DNA of 64,000 nt from Gaiellasilicea sp963707575 (GTDB lineage: Bacteria; Actinomycetota; Thermoleophilia; Gaiellales; Gaiellaceae): contig OY970171.1 in NCBI GenBank assembly GCA_963707575.1, positions 1,488,001 to 1,552,000 on the forward strand, in the 5' to 3' direction. Made by a program: the position numbers and the translations under genes. This document shows, piece by piece, positions 44,194 to 51,410 of this stretch. Position 1 is the stretch's first letter. Each line of letters begins with the position of its first letter. A model generated the notes under the pieces. That model was not told the DNA's origin. It made no database searches and saw only the letters and a program-made list of their open reading frames with translations.

Positions 44194-44552
44194 TGCTCGA
44201 TCACGGGCCTCAGCTCGACGGAGGCGCGCTCGACGACGGGGATCTTCGTCGCGAGCCCGATCGCCTGATCGAGGTCCTCGCAGTTGAGCACGAAGAAGCC
44301 GCCGAGCTGCTCCTTCGTCTCCGCGTACGGCCCGTCGGTGACGATCGTCTCGCCGTCCCGCACCCGTACGGTCTTCGCGGCGGAGGGCTCGTCGAGCTCC
44401 TTGCCGTCCAGCATGTACGGCCCGAGCTCCTCGAACAGGGCATTCCACCGCGGGATCTCCTGCGCGCGGGCCGCGGCGGCCTCCTCCGGACCCATCGCCT
44501 CCCAGCGGACGCGATCCTCCTCGGTGTTCGTCAGCAGCGCGACGTACTTCAT
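44190..44552 (-). CDS. DGPF/YCII family protein, second copy
   Basis: 120 residues from ATG 44552. It contains MKYVALLTNTEEDRVRWEAM and the motif TVRVRDGETIVTDGPYAETK, whose DGPY is the DGPF signature, followed by LGGFFVLNCEDLDQAIGLA. YCII-fold proteins are small ferredoxin-like dimers; the reaction is unknown. Its neighbours (the other DGPF gene and the ECF42 sigma factor) overlap it by 4 bp each, so all three are coupled. Confidence 0.9.
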   Translation of the reverse strand: MKYVALLTNTEEDRVRWEAMGPEEAAAARAQEIPRWNALFEELGPYMLDGKELDEPSAAKTVRVRDGETIVTDGPYAETKEQLGGFFVLNCEDLDQAIGLATKIPVVERASVELRPVIEH

Positions 44553-44899
44553 GACTGGCCCTCCTCGTCGACGTGGACGGGCCGCACTTCGATCGCACCG
44601 TGGCGCGCGGCCGGGATCTTCGCCGCCCACGTGCAGGCGGCCTCGATCGAGTCGCACTCGAAGACGTAGTAGCCGCCGATGCTCTCCTTCAGCTCTGCGA
44701 ACGGGCCGTCGGTGACGAGCGTCTCGCCCCCGCGCACCCGCACCGTCGTCGCGGTCGCGACGGAGTCGAGCTCCTCGCCTCCCTTTGTGACGCTCTCGCC
44801 CGAGAGGGCCATGTACTCGCCCATCTCGCGCTCGCGCTCCTCCTCGGAGAGCCCGGCCCAGCGGCCCTCTTCGCCGTAGATCAGTGCTACGTACTCCAC
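44549..44899 (-). CDS. DGPF/YCII family protein, first copy
   Basis: 116 residues from ATG 44899, with AAAGGAGG upstream. The motif is TVRVRGGETLVTDGPFAELK, followed by IGGYYVFECDSIEAACTWA. It is a paralogue of the next gene. It heads the three-gene operon whose promoter at 44931-44957 fits the ECF42 consensus, so the sigma factor probably drives it and itself. Confidence 0.9.
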   Translation of the reverse strand: MEYVALIYGEEGRWAGLSEEEREREMGEYMALSGESVTKGGEELDSVATATTVRVRGGETLVTDGPFAELKESIGGYYVFECDSIEAACTWAAKIPAARHGAIEVRPVHVDEEGQS

Positions 44900-44930
44900 C
44901 TGCGCCTCCTTTCGTCGATTTCACCACGTA

Positions 44931-44957
44931 GACGAACGAGGTGTGGCGGAATCGACA
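44931..44957 (-). promoter_or_regulatory. Candidate ECF42-type promoter of the DGPF/sigma operon
   Basis: On the minus strand TGTCGA (44957-44952) is followed after 17 bp by CGTC (44934-44931). This matches the TGTCGA / CG(A/T)C pattern I recall for ECF42 promoters in Streptomyces. It lies 32 bp before the first DGPF start, which has a strong ribosome-binding site. Confidence 0.6.
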
Positions 44958-44977
44958 GCCGGAGATGTCGCGAGCCG

Positions 44978-45115
44978 ATGGGAATCTTCTCCCCACGTGA
45001 GTACAAGGGTGGCCAGGTCAAGGTCTACGGCTGTTCGCCGGGGTGCCTGCTCGTCTCGCTCGCGCTGTCGCTCCTCCTCACCCTCGTGGTGAACGGGTGC
45101 CTGCACCTCTTCTGA
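44978..45115 (+). CDS. Small membrane protein with CSPGC motif
   Basis: A 45-residue frame from ATG 44978: MGIFSPREYKGGQVKVYGCS is followed by PGC, then one hydrophobic helix (LLVSLALSLLLTLVVN) and a GCLHLF end. The compact layout, basic head and single helix look like a real small membrane protein; I recall similar CSPGC peptides in actinobacteria. No strong ribosome-binding site is seen. It sits between the ECF42 operon and the convergent helicase gene. Function unknown. Confidence 0.55.
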   Translation: MGIFSPREYKGGQVKVYGCSPGCLLVSLALSLLLTLVVNGCLHLF

Positions 45116-45121
45116 CGGCGC

Positions 45122-47359
45122 CTAGCTCTCGAGCAGCCGCCGCAGCAGCGTGAGCGCCGCGTCCTTGTCCAGATACTCGTTCAGGTTGCCGCACTTCGGG
45201 CTCTGTACGCAGCTCGGGCAGCCGGCGGCGCAGGGGCAGCCGGAGATCATCCTCGCGGTGTCCTCCACCCAGCCCTCGAAGCGCTCGAAGCCCCGCTCGG
45301 TGATCCCGACGCCGCCCGAGTGGCCGTCGTAGACGAAGATCGTCGGCAGGCCGGTCTGGAAGTGGACGTTCGTGGAGAGCCCGCCGATGTCCCAGCGGTC
45401 GCACATCGCCCACAGCGGCAGGAGCGCGATCAGCGAGTGCTCGGCTGCGTGCAGCGCGGAGAGCATGCGCGGCATCTCGTCGATTCCCTCGAGCTGTGCA
45501 GAGGTCGGCGAGAACCAGATCGCCTCGGTCTCGAAGCTCGTCTCGGGCAGCGCCAGCGGAACGGTCTCGAGGGTGTCGCCGCCTGAGATCGACTTCCGCT
45601 GGTAGGCGACGACCTGCTCGGTCACCGAGACGCGGCCGAAGTGGAGCGGCACGCCCAGCCGGGACTCCAGGCGCAGCGGCTCCACGATCGCCGTCTGCGT
45701 CTCCTTCTTCGCCTGTGTGTACCAGTCGACCCGAGCGGGAGTGACGACCGCGGCGCGGGCCTCGAGCTCGAGCGCGCGCACGAGGTACTGCTCGCCGAGG
45801 TGGAGGTAGATCGCGCCCTCGTGCACCGTTCCGTAGGCGCGCGAGCGCTCGACGAGGCCGAGCACGGTACCCTCCTCGCCCTCGACCACGGTGAAGCTGT
45901 CGGGCTCGCCGGAGCGGAGCAGCACGCGTGCGGCGGGGTAGTCCTTCCCGGCCCAGACGTAGCCCGCGTCGGTGCGCTTCAGCTCGGGGAGGAGCGGCGC
46001 GCGCTCCAGCGCCGCCGGGCCGAGGGTGGCGGCGTCAGCCTCGTCGACGGGCCCTTCGAACGCGGCCGAGAGGACGTGGCCGTCGAGGACGCGCGGGTTG
46101 GCGGCGTCGAGGATCGCGGCCTCGACCGTGCGCGAGAGCAGGGTCTCGGGCTCGCGCATGAAGTACTGGTCGAGTGCGTCCTCGCTCGCGACGAGCACCG
46201 CGACCCCGTGGCCCCGTCGCCCGGCGCGGCCCCACTGCTGGCGCAGCGAGGAGACCGTGCCCGGAAAGCCGACCGAGATCGCGCAGTCGAGCGAGCCGAT
46301 GTCGATCCCCAGCTCGAGCGCGTCGGTTGCCGAGACGCCGAGCAGGTCACCCGAGACGAGCCGCGCCTCGATCTCCCGCCGCTGGGCAGGTGTGTAGCCC
46401 GCGCGATAGGGGGCGAGCCGCTTCGCCGTCGCCGCGTCCACGCGCTCGGCCGCGAAGCGGTGGATCAGCTCGGCAGCCTTGCGGCTCTTCGCGAAGCAGA
46501 TCGTCCGCAGCCCGCGAGAGGCGAAGCCTGCAAGCAGGCGAGACGCGTCGCCGAGCGAGCTCGCGCGGATCCCGAGCTCGGGATCGAGCAGCTCCGGGTT
46601 CCAGAGGGCGACGGTGCGCTCGGGCTTCGGCGCGGCGTCGCCCTCGATCACCCGTGCCGGCGCGCCAAGGAGCGACTCGGCGAGCTGCGCCGGGTTCGCG
46701 ATCGTCGCGGAGGCGAGCACGAACTGCGGCTCCGCGCCGTAGACGCGCGCGAGCCGCCGCAGCCGCCGCAGGACGTTCCCGACGTGGGAGCCGAACACGC
46801 CCCGGTAGACGTGCGCCTCGTCGACGACGACGAAGCGCAGGTTCGCGAGCATGTCGCCCCAGCGGTCGTGGTGGGGCAGCATCCCCACGTGGAGCATGTC
46901 CGGGTTGGACAGGATGACATTCGCCCACTTGCGGATCTGCCAGCGGCGCTCGCTCTCGGTGTCCCCGTCGTAGATGGCGGGCTTGACGCCCTTGAGCCCG
47001 AACCCATGGAGCGCGCGGGCCTGATCCTGGGCGAGCGCCTTCGTCGGGTAGAGGTAGAGGGCGCGGCTCTTCGGCTCGCGTGCGAGCAGGTCGAGGACGG
47101 GCAGGTTGAAGGCGAGGCTCTTCCCGCTGGCCGTTCCGGTCGTGACGATCACGTTGCCGCCGCCGCGCACGGCCTCCCAGGCCTCGGCCTGGTGGCGCCA
47201 GAGCGAGGTGATCCCGACAGCCACGAGCGCGGAGGCGACGCGTGGATCCAGGTCGTTCGGAAACGGCTCACTCCGGCCCTCGCGCGCGGGCTCCGAGCCG
47301 AGATACGCCAGCTCGTCTCCCTGCAGGACCTCCGCCCAGCTCGACGCGACGCTCGTCAC
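45122..47359 (-). CDS. MrfA/YprA-like DEAD/DEAH-box helicase with cysteine-rich C-terminus
   Basis: 745 residues from GTG 47359. Motif I reads TTGTASGKSLAFNLP, motif II VVDEAHVYRG, motif III LASATIANP and motif VI QQWGRAGRRG. A DUF1998-type end carries the cysteines SGCPCAAGCPSCVQSPKCGN, the zinc site of MrfA. In Bacillus MrfA repairs mitomycin adducts in an excision pathway independent of UvrABC. The gene is divergent from the TPP riboswitch, with 17 bp or more between. Confidence 0.9.
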   Translation of the reverse strand: MTSVASSWAEVLQGDELAYLGSEPAREGRSEPFPNDLDPRVASALVAVGITSLWRHQAEAWEAVRGGGNVIVTTGTASGKSLAFNLPVLDLLAREPKSRALYLYPTKALAQDQARALHGFGLKGVKPAIYDGDTESERRWQIRKWANVILSNPDMLHVGMLPHHDRWGDMLANLRFVVVDEAHVYRGVFGSHVGNVLRRLRRLARVYGAEPQFVLASATIANPAQLAESLLGAPARVIEGDAAPKPERTVALWNPELLDPELGIRASSLGDASRLLAGFASRGLRTICFAKSRKAAELIHRFAAERVDAATAKRLAPYRAGYTPAQRREIEARLVSGDLLGVSATDALELGIDIGSLDCAISVGFPGTVSSLRQQWGRAGRRGHGVAVLVASEDALDQYFMREPETLLSRTVEAAILDAANPRVLDGHVLSAAFEGPVDEADAATLGPAALERAPLLPELKRTDAGYVWAGKDYPAARVLLRSGEPDSFTVVEGEEGTVLGLVERSRAYGTVHEGAIYLHLGEQYLVRALELEARAAVVTPARVDWYTQAKKETQTAIVEPLRLESRLGVPLHFGRVSVTEQVVAYQRKSISGGDTLETVPLALPETSFETEAIWFSPTSAQLEGIDEMPRMLSALHAAEHSLIALLPLWAMCDRWDIGGLSTNVHFQTGLPTIFVYDGHSGGVGITERGFERFEGWVEDTARMISGCPCAAGCPSCVQSPKCGNLNEYLDKDAALTLLRRLLES

Positions 47360-47376
47360 GAGTCCTACGCTAGCCT

Positions 47377-47456
47377 TCGTCTTACCGGGGTGCCCCGTCA
47401 GGGGGCTGAGATCACACCCGCAGAACCTGATCCGGGTCATGCCGGCGAAGGGAGGA
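47377..47456 (+). promoter_or_regulatory. TPP riboswitch (THI element)
   Basis: The thi-box consensus is clear: ACCGGGGTGCCCC, GGGGGCTGAGATCACACCCG, GAACCTGATCCGGGTCATGC and CCGGCGAAGGGA. It binds thiamine pyrophosphate and shuts off the genes downstream. The 3' end (GAAGGGAGGAG) contains the thiD ribosome-binding site, so control of translation start is likely here. No separate terminator hairpin is seen between the box and the start. Confidence 0.94.
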
Positions 47457-47458
47457 GC

Positions 47459-48238
47459 TTGATCCCACGCTGTCTCACGATCGCCACGTCCGATTCGGGC
47501 GGGGGTGCGGGCATCCAGGCCGACCTGAAGGCATTCGCGGCGGCGGGTTGCCACGGCTCGAGCGCGCTCGTCGCGCTGACGGCGCAGAACACGGTCGCGG
47601 TGACCGCGGTGCACGAGCTCCCGGAGGAGTTCATCGTCGCCCAGCTCGACGCCGTCTTCGACGACATCGGCGTCGACGCCGCCAAGACGGGGATGCTGTT
47701 CTCGCGGCGGATCATCGAGACGGTGGCGGACTATCTCGACGGCCGGCAGGTGCCGCTCGTCGTGGATCCGGTGCTGATCGCGAGCTCGGGTGCGCAGCTG
47801 CTGCAGGACGACGCCGTGGAAACGCTCGTCGGGCGGCTGTTTCCGCTCGCGACCGTCGTCACGCCGAACCTGCCGGAGGCCGAGACGCTGACGGGGCTCC
47901 CGGGCGCACCGCGCCGACACCTCGCCGAGCGGCTGGTCGAGCTCGGCGCCGGTGCAGCGCTCGTCACGGGGGGACACGGCGAGCCTGCGGTCGACCACCT
48001 GTTCGACGGCGACGATCACTACGAGCTGCGTGTCGTGCGTCACGACGTGCGCGCCACGCACGGCGCCGGCTGCACCCACTCGGCCACGCTTGCGGCGTCC
48101 CTCGCGCGCGGGCTCTCCCTTCCGGACGCGGCTGCGGAGGCGGCCCGTGCAGCCTCGGACGCGGTCCGGCAGGGGCTCGCCGAGATCGGCGCGGGCGATG
48201 GCCCCGTCGACGTCCTCGACCTGAAAGGCGGCAGATGA
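47459..48238 (+). CDS. thiD: Hydroxymethylpyrimidine/phosphomethylpyrimidine kinase ThiD
   Basis: 259 residues from TTG 47459, which directly follows the riboswitch and its GGGAGGAG site. Family blocks are TIATSDSGGGAGIQADLKAF, VALTAQNTVAVTAV, KTGMLFSRRI, VVDPVLIASSGAQLL and the anion-hole THGAGCTHSATLA. It phosphorylates HMP to HMP-PP in thiamine synthesis. It overlaps thiM by 4 bp. No ThiE fusion is present; thiE is separate two genes later. Confidence 0.95.
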   Translation: MIPRCLTIATSDSGGGAGIQADLKAFAAAGCHGSSALVALTAQNTVAVTAVHELPEEFIVAQLDAVFDDIGVDAAKTGMLFSRRIIETVADYLDGRQVPLVVDPVLIASSGAQLLQDDAVETLVGRLFPLATVVTPNLPEAETLTGLPGAPRRHLAERLVELGAGAALVTGGHGEPAVDHLFDGDDHYELRVVRHDVRATHGAGCTHSATLAASLARGLSLPDAAAEAARAASDAVRQGLAEIGAGDGPVDVLDLKGGR

Positions 48239-49026
48239 TCGAACCCGGCACGACGCTGGCGACGCTGCGCGAGCGCAGGCCGCTCGTCCACAGCATCACC
48301 AACTACGTGGTCATGAACGAGACCGCGAACGCGGTGCTCGCACTCGGAGCGCTGCCCGTGATGGCGCATGCGGCCGAGGAGGTAGCGGAGATGGTCGGCC
48401 TCGCGGGCGCCCTGGTCCTGAACATCGGCACGCTCGAGGAGGCCTGGGTCGACTCGATGCTCGTCGCCGGTGCTGCCGCCAACGAGCGCGGTGTCCCGGT
48501 CGTCCTCGATCCGGTCGGTGCCGGGGCGACGCGGTATCGCACCGACACCGCGAAGCGGATCCTCGACGCAGTGGACGTCGCGGTGCTGCGCGGGAACGCC
48601 GGCGAGGTGGCAACGCTCGTCGGTGTCGAGGCGGAGGTCCGCGGGGTGGAGTCGATCGGTGCGGACGGTGACGCCGCGGAGCTGGCACGCGTTGCCGCGC
48701 GGACGCTGGGGCTCGTCGCGTCGGTGACGGGGCCCGTCGACCACGTCTCCGACGGCGAGCGGACGATCGCGGTCGCGAACGGCCACGAGCTGCTCGCTGC
48801 CGTCACCGGCACGGGGTGCATGTCGACCGTGCTCACGGGCTGCTTCCTGACTGCGAAGGACGACGTGCTCGAGGCCGCGGCGGAGGCGCTCGTCGCCTTC
48901 GGCGTCGCGGGCGAGGACGCAGCCGTGGGTGCGAAGGGCCCGGGCAGCTTCCACGTCGCGCTCTACGACGCGCTCGCGGCGCTCGACCCCGCCATGCTGA
49001 CCGGACGCGCGAAACTGGTCGCGTGA
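48235..49026 (+). CDS. thiM: Hydroxyethylthiazole kinase ThiM
   Basis: 263 residues from ATG 48235. Family blocks: LVHSITNYVVMNETANAVLA, LVLNIGTLEEAWVDSM, VLDPVGAGATRYRT and the GTGCMSTVLTGCF anion hole. It phosphorylates the thiazole moiety for salvage. With ThiD and ThiE it suggests the operon recycles thiamine breakdown products as well as feeding new synthesis; thiC and thiG are not in the window. Confidence 0.95.
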   Translation: MIEPGTTLATLRERRPLVHSITNYVVMNETANAVLALGALPVMAHAAEEVAEMVGLAGALVLNIGTLEEAWVDSMLVAGAAANERGVPVVLDPVGAGATRYRTDTAKRILDAVDVAVLRGNAGEVATLVGVEAEVRGVESIGADGDAAELARVAARTLGLVASVTGPVDHVSDGERTIAVANGHELLAAVTGTGCMSTVLTGCFLTAKDDVLEAAAEALVAFGVAGEDAAVGAKGPGSFHVALYDALAALDPAMLTGRAKLVA

Positions 49027-49571
49027 GGCTGCACGCGCTCGTCACCGACGCCGAGACCGCCCGTGCTGCCGCGGCGGCCGGGGCGACGGTCGTGCAGCTG
49101 CGCCTGAAGGGCGCGCCGACGGAGCAGGTCGTCGCGCTCGGCCGGGAGCTCGCGGACCTCGAGGCGAAGATGATCGTGAACGACGACGTCGAGGCGGCTC
49201 TGACGCTCGGCTGCGGCGTGCATCTCGGCCAGGCCGATCCGGGCGCGGAGCGTGCCGCAGCGGCGGGGATACCGCTCGGAATCTCCGCACGCACGCGGCG
49301 GGAGGCCGCCGTGGCGGAGTTCTCCGGCGCGACCTACATCGGGGCGGGGCCGGTGTGGGCGACGCCCTCCAAGCCGGACGCGGCCGCTCCGATCGGCCTG
49401 GACGGCCTCGCCGACGTGTGTCTCGCCGTCACCGTTCCGGTGGTCGCGATCGGCGGGATCGACGCATCGAACGCAGCCGACTGCGTCCGGGCGGGGGCGA
49501 CCGGTGTTGCCGTGATCCGGGCCGTCTCGGACCTGGCCGGCGTACGGGCGGCCGTCGATGCGGCTCTCTGA
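49023..49571 (+). CDS. thiE: Thiamine-phosphate synthase ThiE
   Basis: 182 residues from GTG 49023, slightly short for the family. It has VQLRLKGAPTEQVV near the N-terminus, the MIVNDDVEAAL and VHLGQADPG pyrophosphate-binding segments, and GAGPVWATPSKPDAAAPIG, and VVAIGGIDASNAADCVRAGA near the C-terminus. It joins HMP-PP with thiazole phosphate. It overlaps thiM by 4 bp and thiL by 14 bp. Confidence 0.94.
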   Translation: MRLHALVTDAETARAAAAAGATVVQLRLKGAPTEQVVALGRELADLEAKMIVNDDVEAALTLGCGVHLGQADPGAERAAAAGIPLGISARTRREAAVAEFSGATYIGAGPVWATPSKPDAAAPIGLDGLADVCLAVTVPVVAIGGIDASNAADCVRAGATGVAVIRAVSDLAGVRAAVDAAL

Positions 49572-50403
49572 GGCGGGCGAGCTCGGGCTGCTGCGCGAGC
49601 TCGAGTCGCGAGGGTTGATCGTCGACACCGAGCACGACGCAGCCGAGCTCGGGGACGGGCTCGTCGTCACGCAGGACGCGCTCGTCGAGGAGGTCCACTT
49701 CACGCTCGACCGGCTGAGCTGGCGCGAGCTCGGCTTCCGCGCCGCCGCGGTCAACATCAGCGACCTGTCCGCGTCCGGGGCGCGCCCCGAGGCACTGATC
49801 GTCACGCTGGCGTTGCCGGCCGAGACGCAACTCGCCGACGTCGTCGAGCTCTACGAGGGGCTCGGCGAGTCGGGGGTCCCCGTGCGCGGCGGCGACACGA
49901 CCCGCGCCGACCGCGTCTTCCTCAGCGTCACCGCGCTCGGCCGCTCCCCGCGTGTCCCGGGGCGGGTAGGCGCCCGACCGGGAGACGCGATCGTGGTCAC
50001 GGGCCCGCTCGGCGGCGCCGGAGCCGCGTTCCGCGAGGGTCGCTACCTGCGGCCGCCGCTCCGCACGGAGGAGGGGCTGCGCCTCGGGGCAGTGGCAACC
50101 GCCATGCTCGACGTCTCGGACGGCCTCGCCGTCGACGCGGGGCACATCGCCCGCCGCTCCGGCTGCCGGCTCGCGATCGACCTGGAGCTCGTGCCACGGA
50201 CGGGGGAGCTCGCCGACCTCGGCTTCGGCGAGGACTTCGAGCTGCTCGCCACCGTCCCCCCGAGCCCGTCACTCGGCTTCTCCGTGATCGGCGCAGTTGA
50301 GGAAGGTGAGGGCGTCGAGCTGCGGCTTCGCGGCGAGCCGCAGCGAGCTCGTCGGCTACGAGCACTTCAGGGCGTGAGCCAGGCCGCCCACGCGCGCTCG
50401 TAG
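49558..50403 (+). CDS. thiL: Thiamine-monophosphate kinase ThiL
   Basis: 281 residues from ATG 49558. Family blocks: VVTQDALVEEVHFTLDRLSW, AAAVNISDLSASGARPEALI, VRGGDTTRADRVFLSVTALG and the C-terminal MLDVSDGLAVDAGHIA and FGEDFELLATV. It is about 40 residues shorter than typical ThiL, losing mainly linker and C-terminal parts. It makes TPP from thiamine phosphate. The 3' end overlaps the convergent thioredoxin gene by 37 bp. Confidence 0.93.
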   Translation: MRLSEAGELGLLRELESRGLIVDTEHDAAELGDGLVVTQDALVEEVHFTLDRLSWRELGFRAAAVNISDLSASGARPEALIVTLALPAETQLADVVELYEGLGESGVPVRGGDTTRADRVFLSVTALGRSPRVPGRVGARPGDAIVVTGPLGGAGAAFREGRYLRPPLRTEEGLRLGAVATAMLDVSDGLAVDAGHIARRSGCRLAIDLELVPRTGELADLGFGEDFELLATVPPSPSLGFSVIGAVEEGEGVELRLRGEPQRARRLRALQGVSQAAHARS

Positions 50404-50681
50404 TGCGAGCGCGGCCGGGCGCCGATCACGGTCGAGCGCGGCTCACCGCCTTCGAACAGGATCACGGTCGGCAGCGAGAGCACGCCGTAGCGCGACGGCA
50501 CGCCGAGGTGCTCGTCGATGTCCACGCGCACGAGCTCGAAGCCGTGCTCGGCTGCGAGCGCCTCGAGGATCGGCGCGATCGCCTCGCACGGCTTGCACCA
50601 CGGAGCCCAGAAGTCCACGACGACGACTCCCTCCGCCCGCACCACGTCGGCCTCGAAGGTCGTGTCGGTGACCTCCCTCAC
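50367..50681 (-). CDS. Thioredoxin
   Basis: 104 residues from GTG 50681, overlapping the glycosyltransferase stop (GTGA). The active site is VVDFWAPWCKPCEAIAP, with a Lys in place of the usual Gly (CKPC instead of CGPC). The cis-Pro is in VLSLPTVILFEGGEP. Lys in this position occurs in several actinobacterial thioredoxins, from memory. It would reduce protein disulfides. No thioredoxin reductase is nearby. Confidence 0.93.
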   Translation of the reverse strand: MREVTDTTFEADVVRAEGVVVVDFWAPWCKPCEAIAPILEALAAEHGFELVRVDIDEHLGVPSRYGVLSLPTVILFEGGEPRSTVIGARPRSHYERAWAAWLTP

Positions 50682-51391
50682 ACGTTCCCCCGCAGCGCCG
50701 CCAGCCGCAGCGCCGGCACCCTCCAGATCGCCTCCGCGACGATCGCGCGCGACATCTTCGACCCGCCCACCTCGCGGTCGGCGAAGGTGATCGGGATCTC
50801 GACGACTCGAAAGCCGAGGCGCCGGGCCCGGAAGGTCGTCTCGATCTGGAACATGTAGCCGCGCGAGGTGATCGCGTCGAGGTCGAGCCGCTCCAGCACC
50901 TCGCGCCGGAAGCACTTGAATCCGCCCGTGGAGTCGTGCACCGGCATCAACAGCAGTCGGGTGTAGAGCGACGCGGCCCGCGAGATCAGGCGACGGGCGA
51001 GGCCCCAGTCCCGCACGCTGCCTCCAGGCACGTAGCGCGAGCCGAGGACGAGATCGTGGTCTGCCGCCGCCGCGATCAGGCGCGGTACGTCCTGAGGGTC
51101 GTGTGAGAAATCGCAGTCCATCTCGAGCACGAGCTGTGCGCCGCGCTCGAGCGCGACCCTGAAGCCGTCGATGTAGGCGCGGCCGAGCCCGTCCTTGCGC
51201 TCCCTGTGGAGGACGTCGACGAACGGGAGCTCCGTGGCCAGCCGGTCGGCGAGCGCGCCCGTGCCGTCGGGTGAGTTGTCGTCGATCACGAGCACCCGAT
51301 CGTCGGGGCCGAGCACCTCTCCGAGCGCGCGGAGCATCGGCTCGAGGTTCTCGCTCTCGTCGTAGGTAGGGAGGCAGAGGAGGGCCCGCAC
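50678..51391 (-). CDS. Family 2 glycosyltransferase, polyprenyl/dolichyl-phosphate mannosyltransferase type
   Basis: 237 residues if started at GTG 51391, which gives the usual N-terminus VRALLCLPTYDESENLE. An earlier GTG (51421) would overlap the divergent PolX gene. Family blocks: VIDDNSPDGTGALADRLA, LVLEMDCDFSHDPQDVP, LGSRYVPGGSVRDWGLARR and STGGFKCFRREVL. It should transfer mannose (or another sugar) to a polyprenyl phosphate on the inner membrane face; no membrane domain is attached. It is coupled to the thioredoxin gene. Confidence 0.9.
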   Translation of the reverse strand: MRALLCLPTYDESENLEPMLRALGEVLGPDDRVLVIDDNSPDGTGALADRLATELPFVDVLHRERKDGLGRAYIDGFRVALERGAQLVLEMDCDFSHDPQDVPRLIAAAADHDLVLGSRYVPGGSVRDWGLARRLISRAASLYTRLLLMPVHDSTGGFKCFRREVLERLDLDAITSRGYMFQIETTFRARRLGFRVVEIPITFADREVGGSKMSRAIVAEAIWRVPALRLAALRGNV

Positions 51392-51410
51392 GTCCGTATC
51401 ATCGCGGGAA

